Shown piece after piece: positions 16,349 to 25,234 of a stretch of DNA of 64,000 nt. A program made the translations under genes and the position numbers. The DNA is from Rhodoligotrophos appendicifer (GTDB lineage Bacteria; Pseudomonadota; Alphaproteobacteria; Rhizobiales; Im1), in assembly GCF_007474605.1 (NCBI RefSeq), contig NZ_VHKL01000009.1:248001-312000 (forward strand), in the 5' to 3' direction. The notes beneath the pieces are model-generated. The model was not told where the DNA came from, did not search any database, and saw only the letters and a list, made by a program, of their open reading frames with translations. The first letter of the stretch is position 1, and the number at the start of each line of letters is the position of its first letter.

Positions 16349-16849
16349 TCACAACCCATACCGCCCGCGCCGCCACAGCAGCCGCTCCATCTCCGGCACC
16401 GGCCGGACCACGCTGAACCCCGCCTTCCCCAGCACCCGCCGCGAGCCGGCATTCTCCTCCCGCGTGAAGGCGAACACCTCCAGGAGCCCCAGCCTGTGAT
16501 CCGCAAGCGCCAGCGCGGCCCGCACCAGCTCGCTGGCGAACCCCTGGCCCCAGGCGTCGCGATGGAAGTGATAGCCGACTTCGATGCCCCATCCGGGATC
16601 GAACGGGTCCTTGTACAGCCCGCCCCACCCGATGATCCGCTGGTCGCTTCGCCGGATGACGGTCCACGGCGCGAACCCGTCCCTGCGGCGGAACCATTCA
16701 TGCACCAGCACCCGCCGACGGCAGTCCCGTGGCGAAGCATCCGCATGCGTGAACCGCATGGCCTCCGCATCCCCGAGGAATGAATAGAGCGCCGGCACGT
16801 CGGCAAGCCGCGGCGGCCGCAACGCGAGCCGCTCCGTGTCGAGAACCAC
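16349..16849 (-). CDS. GNAT acetyltransferase, RimJ/RimL-like
   Basis: A 166-residue GCN5-related N-acetyltransferase. It begins with the RimJ-like TERLALRPPRLADVPALYSFLGD, contains a motif B-like strand GWGIEVGYHFHRDAWGQGFAS (split around residues 85-105) including the acetyl-CoA-binding R-x-x-W-G-Q-G-F-A loop, and ENAGSRRVLGKAGF near the C-terminus. Members acetylate ribosomal proteins, small molecules or antibiotics; the substrate is not predictable. A partial copy of its 3' end lies 170-200 bp downstream. Confidence 0.88.
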   Translation of the reverse strand: MVLDTERLALRPPRLADVPALYSFLGDAEAMRFTHADASPRDCRRRVLVHEWFRRRDGFAPWTVIRRSDQRIIGWGGLYKDPFDPGWGIEVGYHFHRDAWGQGFASELVRAALALADHRLGLLEVFAFTREENAGSRRVLGKAGFSVVRPVPEMERLLWRRGRYGL

Positions 16850-16858
16850 GCGCGGCGT

Positions 16859-17842
16859 CTACCGGGCGGCGGCTTCGGCCCGGGCCTCCGCCTCGAGCCT
16901 GCCGCGAACCCGCTCCCGATGCGCGGTATAGAGCCCGCTGGCCGCGATCACGGCCGCGCCGATATAGGTCCCGACGCTCGGAATGGCGCCGAAGATCAGG
17001 AAGCCCAGCCCGCTCGCCCAGATGATCTGGATGTAGGAGAACGGCGCCAGCATGGAGGCGGTCGCGTGCCGATAGGACAGGATGAACAGCCAATGCGCGA
17101 TGGTCGAGAACAGGCCCACCAGCACGCCGACGCCAAGCTGGCCCCAGGTGGGCGTGGTCCATTCGAAGAAGACGGCGGCCGTGAGCACCACGAGCCCGGT
17201 CCCGGCTGAATAGACGAGCGTGGTCTGCGGGCTTTCCGTGGCGCTCATGATTCGCGTGGCGATCGCGGCGAGAGCCCAGGTCGCGGCAGCCGCCACGGGA
17301 AACAGGGCGGCGAGCTGAAAGGCGCTGGAGCCCGGCTGCACGATGATCAGCACCCCGACGAGCCCGATGGCGGCGGCCACCCAGCGGCGCAGCCCCACGG
17401 TTTCACCCAGCAAGGGAATGGCCAGGGCGGTGATGAAGACCGGCGACACGAAATTGATGGCGGTGGCGTCCGCGACGCTGAGATGTCCCAGCCCGAACAG
17501 GAACAGGATCGTCGAGAGCACCATGCACAAACCGCGCATGATCTGCTGCCCCGGTCGCCTCGTGCTCAGTACCTGCCGTCCGCCCTTCATCAGGGCCAGC
17601 GGAATGACGATCGCGCAGAACACCACATAGCGGATCCAGGCGATCTCGATCGCCGGCAGGTCCTGCGTGAGATATTTCGCGGACATGTCCGAGCAGGTGA
17701 AGAAGACCGTGGCGATCACGATCAGCAACACCCCCTTCATGGGGCTTTCGCCGATCAGGCTGCGGCTCAGTCTCTCGCGAAGGTCTGAGAAGGGAAACGA
17801 AAAAAACGCAGGCGCATGGGCGGCTGCGGGGACGGAAGACAT
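16859..17842 (-). CDS. EamA/RhaT family drug-metabolite transporter
   Basis: A 327-residue membrane protein with ten predicted helices in two EamA repeats (about residues 36-165 and 180-300), the standard DMT layout. An extra 34-residue N-terminal stretch precedes the first helix (MKGVLLIVIATVFFTCSDM). DMT proteins export amino acids, metabolites or drugs; the substrate is unknown. The GNAT gene follows 9 nt after its stop, so the two may be co-transcribed. Confidence 0.88.
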   Translation of the reverse strand: MSSVPAAAHAPAFFSFPFSDLRERLSRSLIGESPMKGVLLIVIATVFFTCSDMSAKYLTQDLPAIEIAWIRYVVFCAIVIPLALMKGGRQVLSTRRPGQQIMRGLCMVLSTILFLFGLGHLSVADATAINFVSPVFITALAIPLLGETVGLRRWVAAAIGLVGVLIIVQPGSSAFQLAALFPVAAAATWALAAIATRIMSATESPQTTLVYSAGTGLVVLTAAVFFEWTTPTWGQLGVGVLVGLFSTIAHWLFILSYRHATASMLAPFSYIQIIWASGLGFLIFGAIPSVGTYIGAAVIAASGLYTAHRERVRGRLEAEARAEAAAR

Positions 17843-17951
17843 TTTACTCTCCGACGGGTGCTCTCTCTAGTTTGTCTGTTCTGATCCTCATTTCGATATT
17901 CCGAAAGCGCGCATTTCGCAGGCGAGGCATGCAATGCGCGAAGACTTCCAT

Positions 17952-18482
17952 TCATCTTTCGGTCATCTTTGCCGAGACCGGTAATCGGCTTCGGTGTCTC
18001 AGGGCGAACCCCGCCATGGCGATGATGAAGGCCGCGAGCCCGCTGGCGAGGCGAATGAGGTTCCACATCTGCCAGGGGCCGGAATAGTGCCGCCAGACCT
18101 CTGCGGCGGGCTGGCCGGCCGCATGCGCCGTTGCCAGCGCCGTGTTGAGCGGCAGCAGGGCGCCGAAGGTCACGGCGATGACGCCGAATCCGTAGATCAG
18201 CGCTGCGGCAAGCGCGCATTCGGCCACCCGCTGTTTCTGTGCCGACAGAAGCCCCGCCGCGATGGGAAACAGAAAGGCACCGAAGAAGATTATCGCAAAT
18301 AGTGGCCGTCTTATCACATGGCTGACCCCGTCCATGGCGCGAATGGCGGATTCCGGAGGAATTGTCTCCAATGCCGGGATGATCACGACGGCATAGCTAA
18401 AGAAATAGCCCGTCATCAGGGCGAGCATGAGAAGGCCCAGCACGAAGCTGGCGTCCTGGATGAACTGGCGGACCACGGGCAT
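17952..18482 (-). CDS. DUF1772 (anthrone oxygenase-like) membrane protein
   Basis: A 176-residue protein with four predicted membrane segments: 12-35, 63-82, 90-112 and 143-162. The segment order and the W-R-H-Y-S-G-P-W-Q-M-W-N region match DUF1772 proteins, a family that includes fungal anthrone oxygenases but is mostly uncharacterised in bacteria. There is no functional context here. Confidence 0.75.
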   Translation of the reverse strand: MPVVRQFIQDASFVLGLLMLALMTGYFFSYAVVIIPALETIPPESAIRAMDGVSHVIRRPLFAIIFFGAFLFPIAAGLLSAQKQRVAECALAAALIYGFGVIAVTFGALLPLNTALATAHAAGQPAAEVWRHYSGPWQMWNLIRLASGLAAFIIAMAGFALRHRSRLPVSAKMTER

Positions 18483-18651
18483 CTTATTGAAATACCACTA
18501 TTTTTTCAGGATCTTATCCACCATCTTGCAGGAGCGCGCCATCCCGTGTCGGGAAAATTCCTGCTCATAGTTAAGACCGCTCTGTTCCGATTCTGTTTTC
18601 ACCCGGACTCGAATCATTTAAAATTGGTAAACGTCATTGGGAGACAGTGTC

Positions 18652-18891
18652 GTGGACCTTTCTGGGGAACAACATCGGCGTTTACAGTCTAAGGCGGAGA
18701 GCTTCGGCTTTTCGGTGCGTAAGCGTATTGTTCCGGCCCTGCTTGAAAAAGGGCGCGTTTATTACATCGTTGATACCCGTAACGAGGTTGACAGCTTCGG
18801 TGATTTCGCAAGCCTCGAGGAAACCGAGCTCTTCCTCAACTTTCTGGTGGGCATACGCACGGAACGTGAGCGTCGGCATTTGGCAGCGTAA
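18652..18891 (+). CDS. small hypothetical protein, 79 aa
   Basis: A charged, soluble 79-residue protein with no signal peptide or membrane segment. Start chosen at GTG 18652 because GGGAG lies 8 nt upstream; the TTG at 18637 would place the ribosome site inside the frame. A strong terminator hairpin follows 30 bp after the stop, which supports an independently transcribed real gene. Family not recognised. Confidence 0.6.
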   Translation: MDLSGEQHRRLQSKAESFGFSVRKRIVPALLEKGRVYYIVDTRNEVDSFGDFASLEETELFLNFLVGIRTERERRHLAA

Positions 18892-18921
18892 AGCGAGCCG
18901 ATAAATGTGACGGCATCCTTC

Positions 18922-18953
18922 GGCTTATGGGGCGTCGAGGCGTCCCATAAGCC
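18922..18953 (+). terminator. rho-independent terminator
   Basis: A perfect 10-bp stem GGCTTATGGG (18922-18931) / CCCATAAGCC (18944-18953) with a 12-nt loop, followed by AATTTCT. It ends the 79-aa gene and could also stop the long minus-strand operon whose last gene ends at 19073. Confidence 0.8.
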
Positions 18954-19072
18954 AATTTCTCCCCCTCTCGCTCACCCTTTCCCAATTCTCTCCGTGATCT
19001 CCTGCGCCCTGCAGCCCGAAATGCTGCCGTGCAGATCCCCGGCCACGCGCACTCCCGCCCGGCAGCCGCCCC

Positions 19073-20251
19073 TCAATGATAGGGGTCGGCCGCATCCCTC
19101 AGCCCGTCGCCGAGGAAGTTGAAGGCCAGGATCACCAGGATCACCGGGATCATCGGCGTGATGATCCACGGATAGAATTCGATCGCCGCCAGGTTCTGCG
19201 CTTCGTTGAGCAGCACGCCCCAGCTGGTGATCGGCGGCCTCAAGCCCAGCCCCAGGAACGACAGCGCCGTCTCGCCCAGGATCATCGCCGGCACCGACAG
19301 CGTGGCGCTGGCGATCAGATGGCTCATGAAGTTCGGCACCAGATGCCGCCCGATGACCCGTGACGGCTTGGCCCCCATCAGCACCGCTGCGGTGGCGAAA
19401 TCCTCTTCCCTCAGCGCCAGGAATTTCGAGCGCACCGATCGCGCCAGACCCGGCCAGTCCAGCAGCCCCAGAATGATCGTGATGCCGAAATAGACCACGA
19501 TCGGCGACCATGTGACCGGCAGCGCCGCCGACAGCGCGAGCCACAGCGGCAGCTCGGGCAGCGAGCGCAGCACCTCGATCACCCGCTGGATCCCGGCATC
19601 GATCCAGCCGCCATAATAGCCGGCCAGCCCGCCCAGGGTGATCCCCAGCACGAAGGAGATGGTGATGCCGATCAGCCCTACCGTCAGCGAGATCCGGGTG
19701 CCGTAGATGATCCGGCTCAGCATGTCCCGTCCCAGCCGGTCCGTTCCCAGCGGAAAGAACACGCCGTCGACCGCCGGGCAGATGAGATGCGTCCGCCCCT
19801 CGATCATCCCCCAGAATAGATAGGGGTCGCCCTGGCAGAAGAACCGCAGCGGATAGACCTTGTCCGGATTGACCGTGTAGTCCCACCGGAACGTCTCGAG
19901 ATTGGCCCGCGAATCATAGCCATAGACGAAGGGGCCGACGAATTCTCCCTCATGGAACAGATGGATCGACTGCGGCGGTGCGTAGAGGTAATCCGCATGC
20001 CGCGTGGTGCTGTTGTAGGGCGCGAGGATCTCGGTGACGAAGATCGTCAGATACATGAGCAGCAGGAAGATCCCCGAAGCGACCGCCACCCTGTGGCGCT
20101 TCAGTTTCCACCACATCATCCGCCAGCCGGAAGCGAGATAGACGCGCTCCTGTTCCGGCGTCAGGGCCTCCGCATCCGCCGGGTTGAAGGGGGCCGTGGA
20201 TACGAAATGCGCCAGGCTTGACTTCGGCCGCGGCTCCATCACGTCGCTCAT
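19073..20251 (-). CDS. peptide/oligosaccharide-type ABC transporter permease, OppC/DppC-like
   Basis: A 392-residue permease. The N-terminal OppC_N helix is at about residues 52-75, followed by an extended periplasmic insertion (about 80-180), longer than in classical DppC, then GTDRLGRDMLSRIIYGTRIS, typical of the family, and the BPD transmembrane domain with EAA loop ATAAVLMGAKPSRVIGRHLVPN. The ATG at 20251 overlaps the stop of the OppB-like gene (ATGA). The long inserted loop is typical of the subgroup that works with very large (about 650-700 aa) binding proteins. Last gene of the operon. Confidence 0.9.
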   Translation of the reverse strand: MSDVMEPRPKSSLAHFVSTAPFNPADAEALTPEQERVYLASGWRMMWWKLKRHRVAVASGIFLLLMYLTIFVTEILAPYNSTTRHADYLYAPPQSIHLFHEGEFVGPFVYGYDSRANLETFRWDYTVNPDKVYPLRFFCQGDPYLFWGMIEGRTHLICPAVDGVFFPLGTDRLGRDMLSRIIYGTRISLTVGLIGITISFVLGITLGGLAGYYGGWIDAGIQRVIEVLRSLPELPLWLALSAALPVTWSPIVVYFGITIILGLLDWPGLARSVRSKFLALREEDFATAAVLMGAKPSRVIGRHLVPNFMSHLIASATLSVPAMILGETALSFLGLGLRPPITSWGVLLNEAQNLAAIEFYPWIITPMIPVILVILAFNFLGDGLRDAADPYH

Positions 20252-21273
20252 TTTTGCCCCTCCCCGCCCAGCCGGATGCGCGGATCGAGCACCGCCAGCA
20301 GGAGGTCGGAGATCAGCATCCCCACCAGCGTCAGCACCGACACGAAGAGCAGGATGAAGCCCGCGAGATACTGGTCTTGGCTCGTCAGCGCGTCCAGCAG
20401 CACCGGCCCGATCGTGGGCAGATTGAGCACCACCGACACGATCACCGAGCCCGAGATCAGGCTGGGCAGCAGATTGCCGATATCCGACACGAACGGATTG
20501 AGCGCCATCCGCAGCGGATACTTCCACAGCAGCCGCTGTTCGGTCAGCCCCTTGGCCCGCGCCGTCGTCACATACTGCTTATGCAGCTCGTCCAGCAGGT
20601 TAGCCCGCAGCCGCCGGATCATCGCCGCCGTCCCCGTGGTCCCGATCACCACCACCGGCACGATCAGATGCGCGATCACCGACCAGAGCTTCCCCCAGCT
20701 CCAGGGCTCGCCGATATAGGTCGGGTCCATCAGCCCGCCCACGGAGATCCCGAACCAGATATTCGCGAAATACAACATCGCCAGCCCGAGCAGGAAGTTC
20801 GGCGTGGCGAGCCCCAGATAGCCGAGGAACGTGAAGCCGTAATCTCCCCAGCTATATTGTCGCGTCGCGGAATAGATCCCGATCGGGAACGAGACGATAT
20901 AGATGAACAGCACCACCGCGGCATTCAGCACGATGGTCAGAATCACGCTGTCCCCCACCACCTCCGACACCGGCTTCTGGTGCTCGAACGACCATCCCCA
21001 ATTGCCCTGCAGCAAGCCGCTGAACCCGCGCGCCCCCGGCAGCACGCCCACCCAGCGCCCATACTGCACGTACCACGGCTCGTCGAAGCCGTATTCCTTG
21101 CGCATGAACTCGATCTTCTCGAGTCCCGCCGCTTCCCCGCGCACCTTCAGTTCGGCGATCTGATTGGACAGATAGTCCCCCGGCGGCAGCTGGATGATCA
21201 CGAACATGAGCAGGCTGATGGCGATGAGGGACGGCACCATGACCAGGAGCCGTTGGACGATATAGCGCAACAT
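20248..21273 (-). CDS. peptide/oligosaccharide-type ABC transporter permease, OppB/DppB-like
   Basis: A 341-residue permease starting MLRYIVQRLLVMVPSLIAIS, the standard OppB opening, with six helices. The EAA loop is TTARAKGLTEQRLLWKYPLR. ATG at 21273 was chosen over an upstream in-frame start because it matches the family N-terminus. It lies 67 nt after the binding-protein gene and overlaps the OppC-like gene by 4 nt. Confidence 0.92.
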   Translation of the reverse strand: MLRYIVQRLLVMVPSLIAISLLMFVIIQLPPGDYLSNQIAELKVRGEAAGLEKIEFMRKEYGFDEPWYVQYGRWVGVLPGARGFSGLLQGNWGWSFEHQKPVSEVVGDSVILTIVLNAAVVLFIYIVSFPIGIYSATRQYSWGDYGFTFLGYLGLATPNFLLGLAMLYFANIWFGISVGGLMDPTYIGEPWSWGKLWSVIAHLIVPVVVIGTTGTAAMIRRLRANLLDELHKQYVTTARAKGLTEQRLLWKYPLRMALNPFVSDIGNLLPSLISGSVIVSVVLNLPTIGPVLLDALTSQDQYLAGFILLFVSVLTLVGMLISDLLLAVLDPRIRLGGEGQK

Positions 21274-21340
21274 TACTCTTCGGCCCCCAGCATCCCCTGA
21301 CCCTCGCCCAAAGCCCACTCATCCTGAGGCAGCCCGGAAA

Positions 21341-23341
21341 TCATTCCGTGAACCAGAACTGGTCCGGATGGTAGATCCCGAACTGTGCGCCCGGGTCCCA
21401 TCCGTAGAATCCCTCTTCCGGCACGTTGTTCAGCCGCTTCGAGACCACCACCGGCTGCGGCACGCCCGAAACGATCCCGATCACGAATTGCTGCTCCGCA
21501 TTGATCTCCAGCATCCGGTGCCAGATCTCCGCCCGCTGCTCCGTATCGCTCGCCTCGAACCATTTTTCATAGAGCCTCATCAGCTCTTCCGCGGCCGCCA
21601 GGTCCGGCTTCTCACCCGATTTTCCCGCGGTCTCGTGATATTCGCCCCATTTCGGCCAGGCGAGATTGTCCTGATGCGTCGGCGCCAGTTCGTCCGGCAC
21701 CATGTCCGGCACCGCCATGCCATTGTCCCAGCCCGACCAGGTCGTCATCATCACCTGCCCCGTATAGGCCCGCTCCCGCAGCGCATCGCGCATCGATGGC
21801 TTGATCAGCAGCCGGATCCCGAGCTGTGCCCAGTCCTCCGCCACCAGTTGCAGGATGTCGACCTCCTCCGGGTCTTCCCCTGCCGTCTCCACCACGATCT
21901 CCATCCGCCGCCCATCAGGCAGCAGGCGGTAATCGCTCGAATCCCGCTTCGTTAGCCCCAGGGAGTCGAGCATCTCATTGGCCTTCTTGGGCGCATAATC
22001 GCTCCACAGCGCAGCCAGCTGCTTGTCATAGAGGGGGCTTGCCTCGGTGACGAAATTATTCGCCGGCTTGGCCAGCCCGAGATAGAGCGTCCGGCTGACC
22101 AGATAGCGGTCCATTCCGATCGACAGTGCCTGCCGGAACGTCGCGTTGCGGAACAGTGCGCGCCATTGGTCGTCCGCATAATTGAGGTCGGGATAGAGCG
22201 CGATCTGCGCGCCCTTTCCGCTCGGCCACAACAGCACCCTGTAGTCCGAGCGCTTCTCGCTCCGCTTGAGCACCGCCAGGTCGGAGAAGTTCAGGCCCCG
22301 CGCCTGCAGGTCGCTCTCGCCCGCCGCCGTCTTGGCGGGAATGAGCCGGCTGGAGGCCACGTCCATGATGACGTTGTCCGCATAGGGCAGCTGCTGGCCC
22401 TTGGTGTCGATGCGGTGGAAATAGTCGTTGCGCTTCATCACGAAGCGCGTCGTCGGCCCCACGGACGTATTTGCCCACGGCTCCAAGGTCGGGCAGTCGA
22501 CATTGTCGAAGGCATACATCGTCTCGCGCCGCATATGCAGCGCAGCCCAATCCGTCACCCGCTCGGCTGCGATGATCCGGGGAAGCATCTTGGGATCGGC
22601 ATATTTCTCGTGGAACTGCCGCATGTAATGGGAAGGCATGTAGATATAGGTCGGCCGCGCCCGCGCCAGTTCCTGCAGGAACACCGGGTTGGGATCGTCC
22701 CAGGAATAGCGGACGGTCACCTCGTCGATCACCTCGAACTTTGGCGGCTTGCCCTTCACCAGCAGCGTCGAAGGCGGCCCTGCCGGCGACAGCGTCTTGT
22801 TGTTCGCCACGTCTTCCCAGTAATAGCGGAAGTCCTCCGCGGTGAACGGGAACCCGTCCGACCACTTGTGTCCCCGCCGCAGCGTGAAGGTGAAGACCCG
22901 GTTGTCGTTCTCCACCGTGTACGACTTCAGGAGGTCGGCCTTCAGCTCGAGCTTCGGCGTATAGCCCACCAGCCGCGCATAGCCCCAGGCCACCAGGTAG
23001 CGGATGGACTTCGGCCGGTCGATGATCGTCCGGATGGTGCCGCCCTGCCGGCCTACTTTCAAACCTTCCGCCGCGAGGTCCACGATCAGCGGCTCGGCCG
23101 GCACTCGATCGGCCACCGGCGGGACCAGCCCCTTGGCGACCTGATCCGCCAGCATCGGTGTTTCCACCAGCGACGGTCGCGACGGGGCCACCACCCCATG
23201 CACCTCGGCGACCATCGGATAGGTGATCCCCCGCGACGCTGCCGGCATCGTCCCCTGCGCCGCCGCCGGCGCGACGAGGCCTAGGGCGAGCAACATGCCT
23301 GCGCATACTGCGCGGAATCTCGACGTCACGACAATGCTCAT
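21341..23341 (-). CDS. large family-5 extracellular solute-binding protein
   Basis: A 666-residue SBP_bac_5 (OppA/DppA) protein with a Sec signal peptide (hydrophobic core about residues 11-24, cleavage after PAAAQ). It is about 130 residues longer than typical DppA, as in the subgroup that includes rhizobial AgpA-like oligosaccharide-binding proteins. Typical segments are LRRGHKWSDGFPFTAEDFRYYWEDV and ATFRQALSIGMDRYLV. The ligand is unknown: peptide, glycopeptide or oligosaccharide. The ATG overlaps the ATPase stop by 4 nt. Its operon also encodes glycosyltransferases, which favours a glycan-related ligand, but that is inference. Confidence 0.9.
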   Translation of the reverse strand: MSIVVTSRFRAVCAGMLLALGLVAPAAAQGTMPAASRGITYPMVAEVHGVVAPSRPSLVETPMLADQVAKGLVPPVADRVPAEPLIVDLAAEGLKVGRQGGTIRTIIDRPKSIRYLVAWGYARLVGYTPKLELKADLLKSYTVENDNRVFTFTLRRGHKWSDGFPFTAEDFRYYWEDVANNKTLSPAGPPSTLLVKGKPPKFEVIDEVTVRYSWDDPNPVFLQELARARPTYIYMPSHYMRQFHEKYADPKMLPRIIAAERVTDWAALHMRRETMYAFDNVDCPTLEPWANTSVGPTTRFVMKRNDYFHRIDTKGQQLPYADNVIMDVASSRLIPAKTAAGESDLQARGLNFSDLAVLKRSEKRSDYRVLLWPSGKGAQIALYPDLNYADDQWRALFRNATFRQALSIGMDRYLVSRTLYLGLAKPANNFVTEASPLYDKQLAALWSDYAPKKANEMLDSLGLTKRDSSDYRLLPDGRRMEIVVETAGEDPEEVDILQLVAEDWAQLGIRLLIKPSMRDALRERAYTGQVMMTTWSGWDNGMAVPDMVPDELAPTHQDNLAWPKWGEYHETAGKSGEKPDLAAAEELMRLYEKWFEASDTEQRAEIWHRMLEINAEQQFVIGIVSGVPQPVVVSKRLNNVPEEGFYGWDPGAQFGIYHPDQFWFTE

Positions 23342-25233
23342 GCCACGGCCTCTTCGCGCCGCACGGGGGCCAGCCCCGGTGCTTCGTCACCGAACAATAC
23401 GAAATGTCCCGGCCCGACCTCCACGCGCCGCGGCGTCGCATCCGCCTGCACCCGGTAGGCGCCCGGCCACAGATCCGGATCCGAGGTCGAACCGCCGCAC
23501 AGCAGCTCGAGGTCCATCGGCTGGTCCAGATCGGGTTCCGGCACGGCGGCCAGCAGCGCCTGCGTATAGGGATGCTGCGCCTTCTCGCGGAACTTCTCCC
23601 GCGGCGCCTCCTCCACGATCATCCCCCGGCACATCACCAGGATGCGCTCGGCGATGTAATCCACCACCGCCAGATTATGGCTGATGAACAGATACGACAG
23701 ACCGAGCTTCGCCTGCAGGTCCTTGAGCAGGTTGAGGATCTGCGCCTGCACCGAGACGTCCAGCGCCGAGACCGGCTCGTCGCAGATCAGCAGCTTGGGC
23801 TTGAGCGCCAGGGCCCGGGCGATGCCGATGCGCTGCCGCTGCCCGCCTGAGAAGGAGTGGGGATAGCGGTTGAGGAACCGGGGATCGAGCCCCACCAGAG
23901 CCATGAGCTCCTGCGCCCATTTCTTCCGGTCGGACCCCGTCCCGATATTGTGGATGACGAGCGGCTCCGTGATCAGGTCGAGCACGGTCATGCGCGGATT
24001 GAGCGAGGAGAACGGGTCCTGGAAGACGACCTGCACCTCCCGGCGATAGGCGTTGAGCTCGCCATCGGCCAGCGTCGGCACGTCTTTCATGGCACCGTTC
24101 ATGCGGAACTTCACGGCGCCCTTGTCGGGCGTCATGGCGCGCACGATGATCTTGGCGGTCGTCGTCTTGCCGCAACCGGACTCCCCCACCAGTCCGACCG
24201 ACTCACCCGCCCGCACGGTGAAGCTCACGTCGCGCAGCGCCAGCGCCGGCAGCGCCGCCTTCGGCTTGAACATGCTTCCTTTGCGCAGGGCGAAGCGCTT
24301 CTCCAGCCCCTGCACGTCAAGCAGCACCTGGCCCTTCTCAGTCGTATCGATCACCTGGGTGAAATAGCCGCCGCTCACCGGCTTCACCTCGCGGATCGCC
24401 TTCAGCCGCTCACCCGGCGCCATGTCGAACCGCGGCACCGCCGCCAGCAGGGCCTTCAAATAGGGATGCTGGGGATCGCGGAAGATCACCTCCGTCGAAC
24501 CCGCCTCCACCACCTTGCCGCGATAGAGCACCACGACCTCGTCCGCCAGATTGGCGACGATCCCGAGATCATGGGTGATCATCAGCACCGCCATCTGGAA
24601 CTCGGCCTGCAGGTCCTTGATCAGCTTCAGGATCTGCGCCTGCACCGTGACGTCGAGGGCCGTCGTCGGCTCGTCGGCGATCAGCAGCGCCGGCTTGCAG
24701 ACCAGCGCCATGGCGATCATCGCTCGCTGCCGCATGCCGCCGGACAATTCGAACGGGTAGGTATCGACGCCCCTTTTCGGATCGACGAAGCCGACCAGCC
24801 CCAGCATCCGCTCGGTCGCGGCCCGCGCCTGGGTCGCCGAGGAGCCCATATGCAGTTGATGCGCCTCGCCGATCTGATTGCCGATCGTGTGCAGGGGCGA
24901 CAGCGAGGCCATCGGCTCCTGGAAGATGATCGAGATCCGACCGCCCCGGATCTTGCGCATCGCGTCCGATTCCGCCTCCAGCGCTGCGAGATCGTGCTCG
25001 CCGCCGCGCGGGTCGCGGAACAGCATGGAACCGCTGGTGATTTTTGCCACTCTTGGCAGAATTCTCAGAATGGCTTGGCTGATGACGGTTTTTCCGGAGC
25101 CGGATTCCCCGACCAGCGCGACGGTGCGAGCCGCTGGTATGTCGAAGGAAACGTCGTCCACTGCACGGACATTTCCAGCCATTGTCTTGAAATCTATAGT
25201 CAATCCGCGGATGGAAAGCAGCGCAGCGCTCAT
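23338..25233 (-). CDS. dual-domain ABC transporter ATPase, peptide/oligosaccharide type
   Basis: A 631-residue protein of two complete ABC domains. Domain 1 (about 5-265) has Walker A GESGSGKT, signature LSGGMRQR and [11 protein letters not shown]. Domain 2 (about 310-570) has [17 protein letters not shown] and [11 protein letters not shown]. Each carries an oligopeptide-type C-terminal extension ([24 protein letters not shown]). It is a fused OppD-OppF pair. I chose ATG 25233 because GGAAGA lies just upstream; ATG 25257 would overlap the deacetylase gene. It belongs to the minus-strand operon of the cluster. Confidence 0.92.
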   Translation of the reverse strand: MSAALLSIRGLTIDFKTMAGNVRAVDDVSFDIPAARTVALVGESGSGKTVISQAILRILPRVAKITSGSMLFRDPRGGEHDLAALEAESDAMRKIRGGRISIIFQEPMASLSPLHTIGNQIGEAHQLHMGSSATQARAATERMLGLVGFVDPKRGVDTYPFELSGGMRQRAMIAMALVCKPALLIADEPTTALDVTVQAQILKLIKDLQAEFQMAVLMITHDLGIVANLADEVVVLYRGKVVEAGSTEVIFRDPQHPYLKALLAAVPRFDMAPGERLKAIREVKPVSGGYFTQVIDTTEKGQVLLDVQGLEKRFALRKGSMFKPKAALPALALRDVSFTVRAGESVGLVGESGCGKTTTAKIIVRAMTPDKGAVKFRMNGAMKDVPTLADGELNAYRREVQVVFQDPFSSLNPRMTVLDLITEPLVIHNIGTGSDRKKWAQELMALVGLDPRFLNRYPHSFSGGQRQRIGIARALALKPKLLICDEPVSALDVSVQAQILNLLKDLQAKLGLSYLFISHNLAVVDYIAERILVMCRGMIVEEAPREKFREKAQHPYTQALLAAVPEPDLDQPMDLELLCGGSTSDPDLWPGAYRVQADATPRRVEVGPGHFVLFGDEAPGLAPVRREEAVA

Positions 25234-25234
25234 G

